Assembly: GCF_016595795.1 (NCBI RefSeq)
Contig: NZ_JAENHN010000010.1
Location: 248,001-312,000, forward strand
Source: Clostridium yunnanense
Lineage (GTDB): Bacteria > Bacillota > Clostridia > Clostridiales > Clostridiaceae
Direction: 5' to 3'
DNA length: 64,000 bases
Below the pieces are notes generated by a model. That model did no database searches. It was given only the letters and a program-made list of their open reading frames with translations, and was not told the DNA's origin. Shown in pieces: positions 1-8,439 of this stretch; the first letter of the stretch is position 1, and the number at the start of each line of letters is the position of its first letter. The position numbers were made by a program, and so were the translations under genes.

Positions 1-497
1 AAGATACTATGAATCAACTTAAACAAAGTTTAGAATCAGAAATCGAAAGTAAAGGATATGCTGAAAAGGTTAAGGTTGAGCTTAATAAAGAGGGGTTAGA
101 AGTATCTATACAGGATGCAGTGCTCTTCAATTCAGGAGATGCACAAGTATTGCAAAATGTAAATCCACTACTTATCGAAATATCCAAAATGGTACGTGGA
201 CTAGATAATGAAATTAAGATTGTAGGACATACAGATAATGTGCCTATAACTACAAGTAAATTTAGATCAAACTGGGACTTAAGTGCAATGCGTGCAATAA
301 ATGTTATGAATTTTATGGTTAACTCAGGTGGAGTAGGTACTAATAAAATTTCTATACAAGCATATGGTGAATATAGACCTAAATATAGTAACGATACCGC
401 TGAAGGAAGATCTAAAAACAGAAGAGTTGAAATTTTTATAATTCGTAAATATGCACAGCCTACAGATACAAGTGGTACAACAACAGAAAAAAAATAA
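1..497 (+). CDS. motB: Flagellar motor protein MotB, C-terminal part (5' end outside window)
   Basis: The frame is open to the left edge, so the gene starts upstream; what is visible is about 164 residues. It is an OmpA/MotB-type peptidoglycan-binding domain, with the signature 'VGHTDNVP' and the closing 'GRSKNRRVEIFI', which anchors the MotA-MotB stator to the cell wall. The N-terminal transmembrane helix and plug are not in the window. The tail (PTDTSGTTTEKK) is short and polar. A strong terminator follows at once. MotA would be expected just upstream. OmpA-like proteins other than MotB share this domain, but the low-GC Gram-positive context favours MotB. Confidence 0.82.
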   Translation, partial: DTMNQLKQSLESEIESKGYAEKVKVELNKEGLEVSIQDAVLFNSGDAQVLQNVNPLLIEISKMVRGLDNEIKIVGHTDNVPITTSKFRSNWDLSAMRAINVMNFMVNSGGVGTNKISIQAYGEYRPKYSNDTAEGRSKNRRVEIFIIRKYAQPTDTSGTTTEKK

Positions 498-503
498 TTT
501 ACA

Positions 504-537
504 AATCGCTGAAGTGACTTACTTCAGCGATTTTTTT
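504..537 (+). terminator. Rho-independent terminator of motB
   Basis: A perfect 12-bp stem (504-515 with 521-532), loop gactt, followed by a run of T. It ends the motB transcript 6 bases after its stop codon. Confidence 0.9.
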
Positions 538-668
538 GTGCATCTATCTTTCCGAATGTATACTAGGAACATTTGATAGGCAAATAGGTTGTTTTTATTT
601 CTAATTAAGTCTATTGAAAAAATTACATGAATAAAATTTATAGGTAATCAATTTATTGAGAGGCTCAG

Positions 669-1541
669 ATGTCCAAGAAAAGATGTCAAAGAGAATTAAT
701 AGAGTCTACATTGAAAAATATAGAAAACAATCAAATTAAGAAAACTAATCTTATCTGGCTGGAGGCATGTGGTTGTTCTGGAAATATCATTTCACTTTTA
801 GATGCAAGCACACCAGACGTTTCGTATTTTATAACACAAATGGTTAACATTACGTACAATAACAGTATTATGGGAGCAGAAGGTGAAAAAGCCTTTGAAA
901 AATTTCTAGAAACCTTGGAAACCGATTTTATACTAGTTGTTGAGGGAGCTATATCTACTAAGGATAACGGCAGCTATAATATTGTAGCTGAGTATAATGG
1001 AAAGCTTATATCAGGTTCAGAAGCAGTAATTCTTGCAGCAGGCAAAGCGAAATATATTTTAGCTGTTGGAACCTGCTCATCTTATGGAGGAATATCAGCT
1101 GCAAGTCCTAATCCTTCCTCAAGTGTAAGTTTACCTGAATTTTTAAATGAGCAGTTATATAAAGTTATAAGAATTCCAGGATGCCCTGCAAATCCAAGAT
1201 GGGTGATAAGTACTGTTGCACATTTAATTTCATATGGTATACCAGAACTAGACTCTGAAAATAGACCATTATTTCTATATGAAGACACTATTCATACCTA
1301 TTGTTCACGAAGATCCTTTTTTGATAAAAAGATATTTGCAACTAAACTTGGGGATAAGGAATGCATGTACCAATTGGGCTGTAGAGGTCCTATGACGAGG
1401 GCTGATTGTGCTTTGAGAAAATGGAACGATCGAATTAATTGGCCGGTAGAGGATAATACACCTTGTATTGGATGTGTAAACAAAGGTTTTCCAGATAAGA
1501 TGGAGCCTTTTATAAGTTATCAAGAGGTGGTTAAGAAATGA
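669..1541 (+). CDS. [NiFe] hydrogenase small subunit (electron-transfer subunit)
   Basis: 290 residues. It carries the three iron-sulfur clusters that pass electrons from the active site. Visible ligands: proximal cluster region 'EACGCSGN' (C34, C36, N39), C136 in 'GTCSSYGG' and C172 in 'PGCPANP'; distal cluster H209, C212, C232, C238; medial cluster C247, C266, C269 ('TPCIGCVNKGFPD'). There is no twin-arginine signal and no C-terminal membrane anchor, so the enzyme is probably cytosolic. The usual proximal CxxC is replaced by C-S-G-N, as in cyanobacterial HupS-type uptake enzymes. First gene of the hydrogenase operon; its stop overlaps the large-subunit start (ATGA). Most like the uptake-type hydrogenase of C. 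acetobutylicum pSOL1 from memory. Confidence 0.93.
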   Translation: MSKKRCQRELIESTLKNIENNQIKKTNLIWLEACGCSGNIISLLDASTPDVSYFITQMVNITYNNSIMGAEGEKAFEKFLETLETDFILVVEGAISTKDNGSYNIVAEYNGKLISGSEAVILAAGKAKYILAVGTCSSYGGISAASPNPSSSVSLPEFLNEQLYKVIRIPGCPANPRWVISTVAHLISYGIPELDSENRPLFLYEDTIHTYCSRRSFFDKKIFATKLGDKECMYQLGCRGPMTRADCALRKWNDRINWPVEDNTPCIGCVNKGFPDKMEPFISYQEVVKK

Positions 1542-2938
1542 GTGAGAAGATAGTCATAAATCCAATTACTAGGATAAGTGGGTTCATGCAGGTTGAAGTT
1601 GTTATAGAGAAAAATACGATAATAGATGCAAAAACTAATGGCTTTTTATTTAGAGGCTTTGAAGAAATGCTAAAGGGAAGATCTCCTCTGGATGCAGTTT
1701 ATTTTACTGAAAGAATATGTGGGATTTGCTCAACAGCTCATGGATATGTATCTTCCGTAGCCCTTGAAAATGCATTAGGGGTTAAACCAGATGAAAATGG
1801 AAGTTTACTTAGAGATGTAATGCATGGATGTGAGTTTTTGCAGAATCATATAAGACATTTTTATCAATTTACCATACCTGACTATGTGAAAGTAGATATC
1901 AATCCTGCTAATGACAATATGAAGCAGTATAAATTACCAAAAGATATAAACTCGAAATTAAACGCACATTATATACAAGCTTTTAAATATAGTAGAGAAG
2001 CGCACAAAATGCTAGCACTTTTAGGAGGGAAGGCACCACATAACCATGGGATTTTTGTTGGTGGGGTCACATCAAATATAGATGCAACAAAGATTATTGA
2101 GCTTAAATCTATTTTGTTTGGTATAAGGGAATTTATTAATGATTCAATGATTGATGATGCTAACACTATTGCTAAATACTATCCAGAGGATTTTAAGAAC
2201 GGAAAAGGATATGGAAACTTTTTAAGCTATGGTGCTTTTGATAAAGAGCTTAACAACTTAGCTCCATATGTGAAAAGTGGCGTGTATATAGATAATAAAA
2301 GGAATGAGTTTAACCCCGCAAACATAAGTGAAGATATTGTAAGTTCATATTATACCGATGCTAGTGGTGTGGCAAATGAGGATAAAGAGCTTCAACCAGA
2401 TACTACTAAAAAGGAGGCTTATACGTGGGTAAAAGCTGCTAGATACAATGGTATTCCAATGGAGGTTGGGCCATTAGCAAGATTATGGATAAATGGGGAG
2501 TATTCAAGAGGAATTTCAACTTTGGATAGAATAATTGCTAGAGTTTTAGAGGCAAAACGAATTTGTGACATAATAGAAAGTCTTCTAGAACTGATTAAAC
2601 CAGGAATATCAAATCAGCACAAATTAGAGATTCCACAAATAGCTGATGGAGTTGGACTCAGAGATACAACAAGAGGTGCACTAGGACATTGGTTAAAGAT
2701 AGAAGATCAAAAGATCAAAAAATATAATATAATAACACCTTCAGGATGGAATATATCCCCTACTGATTCAAGAGGAAATAAAGGGGTAATTGAAAAGGCT
2801 TTGATAGGTGCTTATGTAGAAAATTCTAAAGCTCCTTCAGAAATAGGAAGGATAGTTAGGTCCTTTGATCCATGTGTTTCTTGCGCAACACATGTTATAA
2901 GCGACAGCTGTAGTGATTTTACTATGAGGTTAGTATGA
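1538..2938 (+). CDS. [NiFe] hydrogenase large subunit (catalytic)
   Basis: 466 residues. It holds the Ni-Fe active site. The two ligand motifs are complete: N-terminal 'RICGICSTAH' (C61, C64, H68) and C-terminal 'DPCVSCATH' (C446, C449, H452). After H452 there is a 14-residue tail that the maturation protease would remove once nickel is inserted. The start overlaps the small-subunit stop by 4 bases and the stop overlaps the protease start by 4 bases, so the three are translationally coupled. Forms the heterodimer with the upstream small subunit. Confidence 0.95.
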   Translation: MSEKIVINPITRISGFMQVEVVIEKNTIIDAKTNGFLFRGFEEMLKGRSPLDAVYFTERICGICSTAHGYVSSVALENALGVKPDENGSLLRDVMHGCEFLQNHIRHFYQFTIPDYVKVDINPANDNMKQYKLPKDINSKLNAHYIQAFKYSREAHKMLALLGGKAPHNHGIFVGGVTSNIDATKIIELKSILFGIREFINDSMIDDANTIAKYYPEDFKNGKGYGNFLSYGAFDKELNNLAPYVKSGVYIDNKRNEFNPANISEDIVSSYYTDASGVANEDKELQPDTTKKEAYTWVKAARYNGIPMEVGPLARLWINGEYSRGISTLDRIIARVLEAKRICDIIESLLELIKPGISNQHKLEIPQIADGVGLRDTTRGALGHWLKIEDQKIKKYNIITPSGWNISPTDSRGNKGVIEKALIGAYVENSKAPSEIGRIVRSFDPCVSCATHVISDSCSDFTMRLV

Positions 2939-3378
2939 TCAAGATTATAGGTATAGGAAACATATTGATGTGTGATGATGGTATATCAATGAAGATAATT
3001 GACAGTATTGAAGATAAATTAATGAAGCTAGGTTTAGAATTAGAATGTATAAGAGCGGAAACAGATTTTGACTATGCTTTAGATTGCATTGATAACGGAG
3101 ATACTGTGGTAATAATTGATAGTACTAACTTTGGGATAGAGGATGGCGAGCTTACTATACTTCCCTTAGATAAGGTGAAGACATACGATAATAATCAATT
3201 TTTTATGCACAATATGAGCCTTATTTCCTCCATCAATAAGGCTGAATTAGATATAGATGGACTTATTATTGGAATTGAAGTAGATAAGATATGTTTCGAC
3301 TTGGAGCTATCGGAAAAGCTTAAAAGTAAATTTGAAGAGATAGCTAAGAGAGTGTACGAGATTATCTGTACAGTATAG
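2935..3378 (+). CDS. Hydrogenase maturation endopeptidase (HyaD/HybD family)
   Basis: 147 residues, normal for the family. It cleaves the C-terminal tail of the large subunit after nickel insertion. The N-terminal 'GIGNILMCDDG' motif is clear. Candidate nickel-sensing ligands by alignment with HybD are D15 (Glu in E. coli HybD), D62 in 'VVIIDSTN' and H92 in 'FMHNMSL'. The Glu-to-Asp change is conservative. The start ATG overlaps the large-subunit stop (ATGA), fitting a protease dedicated to that subunit. Confidence 0.9.
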   Translation: MIKIIGIGNILMCDDGISMKIIDSIEDKLMKLGLELECIRAETDFDYALDCIDNGDTVVIIDSTNFGIEDGELTILPLDKVKTYDNNQFFMHNMSLISSINKAELDIDGLIIGIEVDKICFDLELSEKLKSKFEEIAKRVYEIICTV

Positions 3379-3398
3379 GATTAAAATTGGTGAGAGAA

Positions 3399-3641
3399 GT
3401 GCATGAGGCATCCATTGCTTATGAGATATTTTTAATAATAGAGGAAAGTGTAAGAAAGTATAATTTAGAGAAAGTGAATCTAATTGTTCTTAGTATTGGG
3501 GGATATAACGGTATATTTGAAGAGTCATTAAAATTTGCATTTACTGCTATTAGTAAAGGTACAAAGTGTGAAGAGGCAGAGCTTATTATAACAAAAACAG
3601 AAGGCTTTGAGATGGTGGTTGAAAGGATAGAAGGTGAATAG
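3399..3641 (+). CDS. hypA: HypA-like nickel chaperone lacking the zinc domain
   Basis: About 80 residues against roughly 113 for normal HypA. The N-terminal nickel-binding half is good: starting at GTG 3399 the protein begins Met-His-Glu, which keeps the essential nickel-ligand His2, and GGTGA at 3389-3393 is a fitting ribosome binding site. Upstream TTG 3387 or GTG 3390 starts are possible but would bury that His. It stops at 'ERIEGE', exactly where the two CxxC zinc motifs should begin. Other frames downstream do not restore them; only a short 'LCDC' appears about 10 codons on. So this is either a truncated functional variant or a decaying gene. It lies between the protease and hypF genes. 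Confidence 0.7.
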   Translation: MHEASIAYEIFLIIEESVRKYNLEKVNLIVLSIGGYNGIFEESLKFAFTAISKGTKCEEAELIITKTEGFEMVVERIEGE

Positions 3642-3716
3642 AGGAACTTTGTGATTGTATAATAGAAAAAGTTTAAAACAGAAGCTTATACTGAAAATAT
3701 ATTTTAAGGTGATATC

Positions 3717-6002
3717 ATGGTGAGAAAGCTTATCTTAGTAAAAGGATTAGTACAAGGGGTTGGATTTAGGCCGTTTGTATATAAAATAGCAGTAGAAAAT
3801 AATCTAAAGGGATTTGTAAGAAACGGTAGTATTGGAGTAATTATTGATGTTGAAGGGGCTAATAATTCTATAGAAAACTTTATAGAAGTGCTAAGATTTA
3901 ATTGTCCAAAACTTTCAAAGATAGAGGATATAAGCATACAAGATGGTGAAGTTAAGGGATATCAGGATTTTCAAATAAAGGGGAGCATTAGTGAAAATGA
4001 TGGATTTACCTTTATTTCACCTGATTTAGCAATTTGTGAAGATTGCTATGAAAATATAAAGGATGAACGAAATGCTAGATATAGATATCCGTTTACAAAC
4101 TGCACAAATTGCGGACCAAGATATTCAATTATAAGCAACATGCCATATTCCAGAGAAGCTACTACTATGAACAGCTTTAAACTTTGTAAATCTTGTGAAG
4201 AGGAGTATGCGGATCAGTTTAATAGAAGATTTAATTCAGAGACAAACTGTTGTTGTGAATGTGGTCCAAAGGTGGCCTTAATTGATAATTTAGGCAATAG
4301 AATAAATGTGGATAATCCTATAACAGAAGCAATTAACTTACTTAAAGATGGGAAAATACTATCAATAAAGGGTATAGGTGGTTTTAACTTAGCATGTGAT
4401 GCTAGATGTGAAGCTGCAATTAAGTTACTTAGGGAAAGAAAGGTTAGAAATACTAAGCCTTTTGCCTTGATGCTGAAAGACTTAGAAACAGTAAAAAAAT
4501 ATTGTTATATTTCTGATAGTGAAGAAAAGATATTATTAGGAAATAAGAGACCGATCTTAATACTTAAGAAAAGAGGAGATATACTTCCAGATATTATAGC
4601 TCCAGCAATTAAGGAGTTGGGTATAATGCTTCCCTATACTCCTTTACATCATCTATTATTTCACGATGGCATAGAGGCGTTGATAATGACCAGTGCCAAT
4701 CTTAATAGTGAGCCAATCATATATAAAAATGAAGATGCTATAAGTAAACTACATAATATAGTTGATTACCATCTTATTAATAATAGAGATATTTTTTTAT
4801 CTGTGGATGATTCTGTAGTTAAGCTTATTAATGGCAAGGCACAATTTATTAGAAGAGGCAGAGGTTATAGTCCCACATATTTTAAACATGATGGACTTAA
4901 AGATAGCATGAGCTTAGGAGCCTATTTAAAAAACACTTTCTGTGTATCTAAGAATGGAAATATAATTTTAAGTCAATATATAGGGGACTTAAAAAATGAA
5001 GAAACAATGGATAGACAGTATAAAGCAATAAAGCATCTAAAAGATATTTATAACATAGATCCTCAAATAATAGCATATGACTTTCATCCTATTACACTTG
5101 AATTGCAATCTTTAGAGAGGTTTGAAGGGAAAATTATTGGAACTTATCATCATCATGCTCATATTGCAAGTGTTTTATTTGAAAATCATATAAATGAACC
5201 AGTGATAGGCGTGGCTTATGATGGAAGTGGCTTCGGAGATGATAACACTGTATGGGGTGGCGAGTTCTTAATAGCTAGCCAAAAGAACTTCAAAAGAGTA
5301 GGACACCTTAGAACAAAAAAGATGCCTGGAGGGGATATGGCTGTAAGAGATCCAATGAGAATGGGGATTTCCTACCTTTATGATACTTTTAAAAATAATA
5401 AAACAGAAGTATTTTCAAAAATAACTGATATTAATAATTATAATAAAATACAAACCTATAACTTTCATGACATAGATATATATACTGACATGATATCAAA
5501 GAATATAAATTCTCCGTTAACTTCAAGCATGGGCAGGTTTTTTGATGCAGTTGCGTACATGTTAGGCTTTAATAGAAAAGTAACCTTTGAAGGTGAGGCG
5601 GCAATTTATTTAGAAAATATAGCATATGGATACAGCAGGGCATATTACGAATTTGAAATAGAGCAAAAGGAAAACCAATATGTTATAAATACAAATTATA
5701 TAATATATTCTGTTTTGAAAGATATTAAGAAAAAAATAAAAAAAGAAGTAATTGCTATGAAGTTCCACAATACTATAATTAAATTTACCGAAGCCATGTG
5801 CATAAAGCTCTATAATGACTATGATATAAACAAGGTCGCGCTCAGTGGAGGCGTGTTTCAAAATAGTATACTTTATGAAAGAATATACAACAATTTAGCA
5901 TCAAAGGGGTTTAGGGTTTATACAAACAACAAACTACCTTGCAATGATGGAGGAATTTCTTTAGGACAAATCATTATTGCAAATGAGAAGGAGGCTTATT
6001 AG
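3717..6002 (+). CDS. hypF: Carbamoyltransferase HypF
   Basis: 761 residues, full length. It makes the thiocarbamate on HypE from carbamoyl phosphate and ATP, the precursor of the active-site cyanide ligands. Domain order: acylphosphatase ('VQGVGFRPF', residues 12-20); two zinc fingers (C107/C110-C129/C132 and C157/C160-C179/C182); YrdC-like domain (about 200-380); and the Kae1-like carbamoyltransferase domain with 'YHHHAHIASV', 'GVAYDGSGFG' and 'ALSGGVFQN'. RBS AAGGTGAT directly precedes the ATG. Three bases separate it from hypC. Confidence 0.96.
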   Translation: MVRKLILVKGLVQGVGFRPFVYKIAVENNLKGFVRNGSIGVIIDVEGANNSIENFIEVLRFNCPKLSKIEDISIQDGEVKGYQDFQIKGSISENDGFTFISPDLAICEDCYENIKDERNARYRYPFTNCTNCGPRYSIISNMPYSREATTMNSFKLCKSCEEEYADQFNRRFNSETNCCCECGPKVALIDNLGNRINVDNPITEAINLLKDGKILSIKGIGGFNLACDARCEAAIKLLRERKVRNTKPFALMLKDLETVKKYCYISDSEEKILLGNKRPILILKKRGDILPDIIAPAIKELGIMLPYTPLHHLLFHDGIEALIMTSANLNSEPIIYKNEDAISKLHNIVDYHLINNRDIFLSVDDSVVKLINGKAQFIRRGRGYSPTYFKHDGLKDSMSLGAYLKNTFCVSKNGNIILSQYIGDLKNEETMDRQYKAIKHLKDIYNIDPQIIAYDFHPITLELQSLERFEGKIIGTYHHHAHIASVLFENHINEPVIGVAYDGSGFGDDNTVWGGEFLIASQKNFKRVGHLRTKKMPGGDMAVRDPMRMGISYLYDTFKNNKTEVFSKITDINNYNKIQTYNFHDIDIYTDMISKNINSPLTSSMGRFFDAVAYMLGFNRKVTFEGEAAIYLENIAYGYSRAYYEFEIEQKENQYVINTNYIIYSVLKDIKKKIKKEVIAMKFHNTIIKFTEAMCIKLYNDYDINKVALSGGVFQNSILYERIYNNLASKGFRVYTNNKLPCNDGGISLGQIIIANEKEAY

Positions 6003-6005
6003 AGT

Positions 6006-6227
6006 ATGTGTATTGCATTTCCTTTTGAGGTTATAAAGATAGATAATGATGAAGCACTAGTTCAGTATAAAGGAGTAGAGATGATGGTAAGTGTATCTCT
6101 TTTAGAGGATGTTGTTCTAGGTGACTATGTTTTAGTACATGCTGGTTGTGCTATAGAGAAATTAGACAAGGAAGAAGGAAAAAAGACCGAAGAACTATTT
6201 AACAGTATACTTAATCTTAATCTTTAG
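6006..6227 (+). CDS. hypC: Hydrogenase assembly chaperone HypC/HybG
   Basis: 73 residues. It carries the Fe(CN)2CO precursor together with HypD and delivers it to the large subunit. The diagnostic N-terminus is MCIAFP, in which Cys2 is the iron ligand. It has the usual beta-barrel-like 'GDYVLVHAGCAIEKLD' segment. Tightly spaced between hypF (3 bases) and hypD (1 base), so co-translated. Confidence 0.95.
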   Translation: MCIAFPFEVIKIDNDEALVQYKGVEMMVSVSLLEDVVLGDYVLVHAGCAIEKLDKEEGKKTEELFNSILNLNL

Positions 6228-6228
6228 A

Positions 6229-7263
6229 ATGAGAAATGAGGTAAGCAAAATGCAAAGGAAAATAAGGATAATGGAGATTTGCGGAACTCATACAGCATCT
6301 ATACTAAGAAGTGGAATTAAGAATATATTACCTGATAATATTGAACTAGTAAGTGGCCCAGGGTGTCCAGTATGTGTAACACCTCAGGGATATATAGATA
6401 GTGCGATTGAATTAAGTGAAAGAAAAGAAATAATTATAGCTACCTTTGGCGATATGATTAATATTCCTGGTACAAGTAGAACTCTTAAATATCAGAAAGC
6501 CCTCGGATGTGATATAAGGGTTTTATATTCTCCATTGGAGGCAGTTAACATAGCAAAACAAAATCCAACGAAAGAAGTGGTGTTTTTAGGAATAGGGTTT
6601 GAGACTACGGTTCCTGTCATTGCACTTGCTATACTTAAAGCTTATGTTGAACAGGTAAAGAATTTTAGTGTTTTTGCTTCATTAAAGACCATGCCTGAAG
6701 TAATAAAGATTCTCTTAAAGGATAAGCGTACAAATATAGATGGAATTATTTATCCAGGACATGTAAGTACTATTATTGGAGAGAAGGAGTTTGAATATAT
6801 AAGTGATGAGCTGCAAATACCAGGAATAATAGCAGGTTTTGAAGATAAGGACATTATGCTAGCAGTTCTATTGTTAATTGATATGATTTCAAAAAATGAT
6901 TGTATATTAAAGAATATTTATAAAAGTGCTGTAAGATATGAAGGAAATGTTAAAGCTAAGGAATTAATTAATAATATATTTGAGGTTTCTGATGGCTACT
7001 GGCGTGGTTTTGGCATAATTAAAAATAGTGGATTAAAAGTAAGGTATGATTATAGAGATTTTGATGCAATTACTAAATTTGGTTTGCAAATAATAGAGCA
7101 GAAATCTTCAAAAGGGTGTATATGCGAAGACATTCTACGTGGAGTAAAGGTTCCAAAGGATTGCAAGCTTTTCGGAAAAGAATGTACACCAGATAAACCT
7201 GTAGGAGTTTGTATGGTATCTAGGGAAGGAAGCTGTGGAGTACATTTTAAATATATGATGTAA
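6229..7263 (+). CDS. hypD: Hydrogenase Fe-ligand assembly protein HypD
   Basis: 344 residues. Iron-sulfur scaffold on which the Fe(CN)2CO group is built with HypC and HypE. Conserved motifs: 'ICGTHT' (C18) and 'GPGCPVCVTP' (C46, C49). The C-terminal cysteine set for the [4Fe-4S] cluster is present: 'GCICEDILRG', 'KDCKLFGKEC', 'GVCMVS' and 'SCGVH'. It may start at ATG 6229 or at the second Met (6250); the preceding AATGAG gives no decisive RBS. Next gene is hypE after 78 bases. Confidence 0.95.
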   Translation: MRNEVSKMQRKIRIMEICGTHTASILRSGIKNILPDNIELVSGPGCPVCVTPQGYIDSAIELSERKEIIIATFGDMINIPGTSRTLKYQKALGCDIRVLYSPLEAVNIAKQNPTKEVVFLGIGFETTVPVIALAILKAYVEQVKNFSVFASLKTMPEVIKILLKDKRTNIDGIIYPGHVSTIIGEKEFEYISDELQIPGIIAGFEDKDIMLAVLLLIDMISKNDCILKNIYKSAVRYEGNVKAKELINNIFEVSDGYWRGFGIIKNSGLKVRYDYRDFDAITKFGLQIIEQKSSKGCICEDILRGVKVPKDCKLFGKECTPDKPVGVCMVSREGSCGVHFKYMM

Positions 7264-7341
7264 CAATGATTTTGTTAAGTTATATAGATATGAAATGGAG
7301 TGAGTTTGTTTAAAATATATATTATGTAAGAAGGCGATTAA

Positions 7342-8346
7342 GTGGATATAATTACTTTAGATTTTGGAAGTGGGGGCACAAAAACGCATGAGCTTATAAA
7401 TAATTTATTCTATAAGTATTTTGCGAACGATATACTTGATCAGCAAGGTGATTCAAGCATAATTAATAAACTAAATGGGAGGATTGCTATAACAACAGAT
7501 TCTTATGTAGTTGATCCTATTTTCTTTCCAGGAGGAGATATAGGAAAATTATCTATATGCGGAACAATAAATGATTTAGCAGTTTCCGGTGCAATTCCCT
7601 TGTATATTACCGTTGGATTTATAATCGAAGAAGGAATGTCTATAAAGGATTTGGAGAGGATTGTTATTTCGATGGCTGTATATGCAAAAAGATGTGATGT
7701 TAAAATTGTAGCTGGAGATACAAAAGTTGTTGAAAGAGGTAAAGGGGATAGAATTTATATAAACACTACAGGTATAGGTATACTAGAAGATTCAATAAAT
7801 ATAAACTCAAGTAGGATTCAGGTTGGAGATAAGATTATAGTAAGTGGGACTTTAGGAGAGCATGGATTGGCTATACTTTGTCAGAGGCAGGAACTAAGTT
7901 TTAAAGCTAAGATAAAGAGTGACTGCAATCCTTTAGACAAAATGATACGAGCTATATTAAATTGTAGCAATAATATTAAATTCATAAGAGATATAACTAG
8001 AGGTGGTTTATCAACCATATTGAATGAAATAGAATATGGAAGAGGTATTGGTATGGTCTTATATGAAAAACTCTTGCCGATAAGAGAAGAAGTTTCATTT
8101 ATCTGTGAGGTATTGGGACTTGATCCTTTATATATAGCAAATGAAGGGAAGGTTGTAGTTATTGCTTCAAATGAAGATAGTGATAAAATCCTCCAGTGCA
8201 TGAGAGAGAATGAGTTTGGAAAAGATGCACAGATAATCGGGGAAGTGGTAGAAGATGAAAGAGAGCGGGTTATATTAAAAACTGAATTAGGTGGGACGAG
8301 ATTATTAACAATGACCGAGAATGACCTTATACCAAGAATATGTTAA
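7342..8346 (+). CDS. hypE: Carbamoyl dehydratase HypE
   Basis: 334 residues, GTG start with GAAGGCG upstream. An AIRS/PurM-like ATPase that dehydrates the thiocarbamate on its C-terminal cysteine to thiocyanate for HypD. It begins with 'DFGSGGTKT' and ends exactly in the obligatory PRIC, whose final Cys is the carbamoyl acceptor. Last gene of the hydrogenase operon; a hairpin terminator follows. HypB, the GTPase for nickel delivery, is not in this cluster. Confidence 0.96.
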   Translation: MDIITLDFGSGGTKTHELINNLFYKYFANDILDQQGDSSIINKLNGRIAITTDSYVVDPIFFPGGDIGKLSICGTINDLAVSGAIPLYITVGFIIEEGMSIKDLERIVISMAVYAKRCDVKIVAGDTKVVERGKGDRIYINTTGIGILEDSININSSRIQVGDKIIVSGTLGEHGLAILCQRQELSFKAKIKSDCNPLDKMIRAILNCSNNIKFIRDITRGGLSTILNEIEYGRGIGMVLYEKLLPIREEVSFICEVLGLDPLYIANEGKVVVIASNEDSDKILQCMRENEFGKDAQIIGEVVEDERERVILKTELGGTRLLTMTENDLIPRIC

Positions 8347-8400
8347 AAAATTCAATAGATTTTCACATGAAATAGGGTTAAACTTAATTTTATTAAAAGT

Positions 8401-8438
8401 GGCTGTGAACTAAGTAGTTAGTGGCACAGCCCTTTTTT
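8401..8438 (+). terminator. Terminator of the hydrogenase operon, probably bidirectional
   Basis: Stem GGCTGTG (8401-8407) with CACAGCC (8425-8431), extended by ACTAA/TTAGT inside, then TTTTTT at 8433-8438. The opposite strand has a shorter T run and could serve the convergent lectin gene. Confidence 0.85.
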
Positions 8439-8439
8439 A

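Noticed and set aside
3642-3716. Frameshifted zinc domain of HypA downstream of its stop
   Set aside because: The other frames give only 'LCDCIIEKV' before a stop; the full pair of CxxC motifs and the intervening 20 or so residues do not exist in the 75-base gap.
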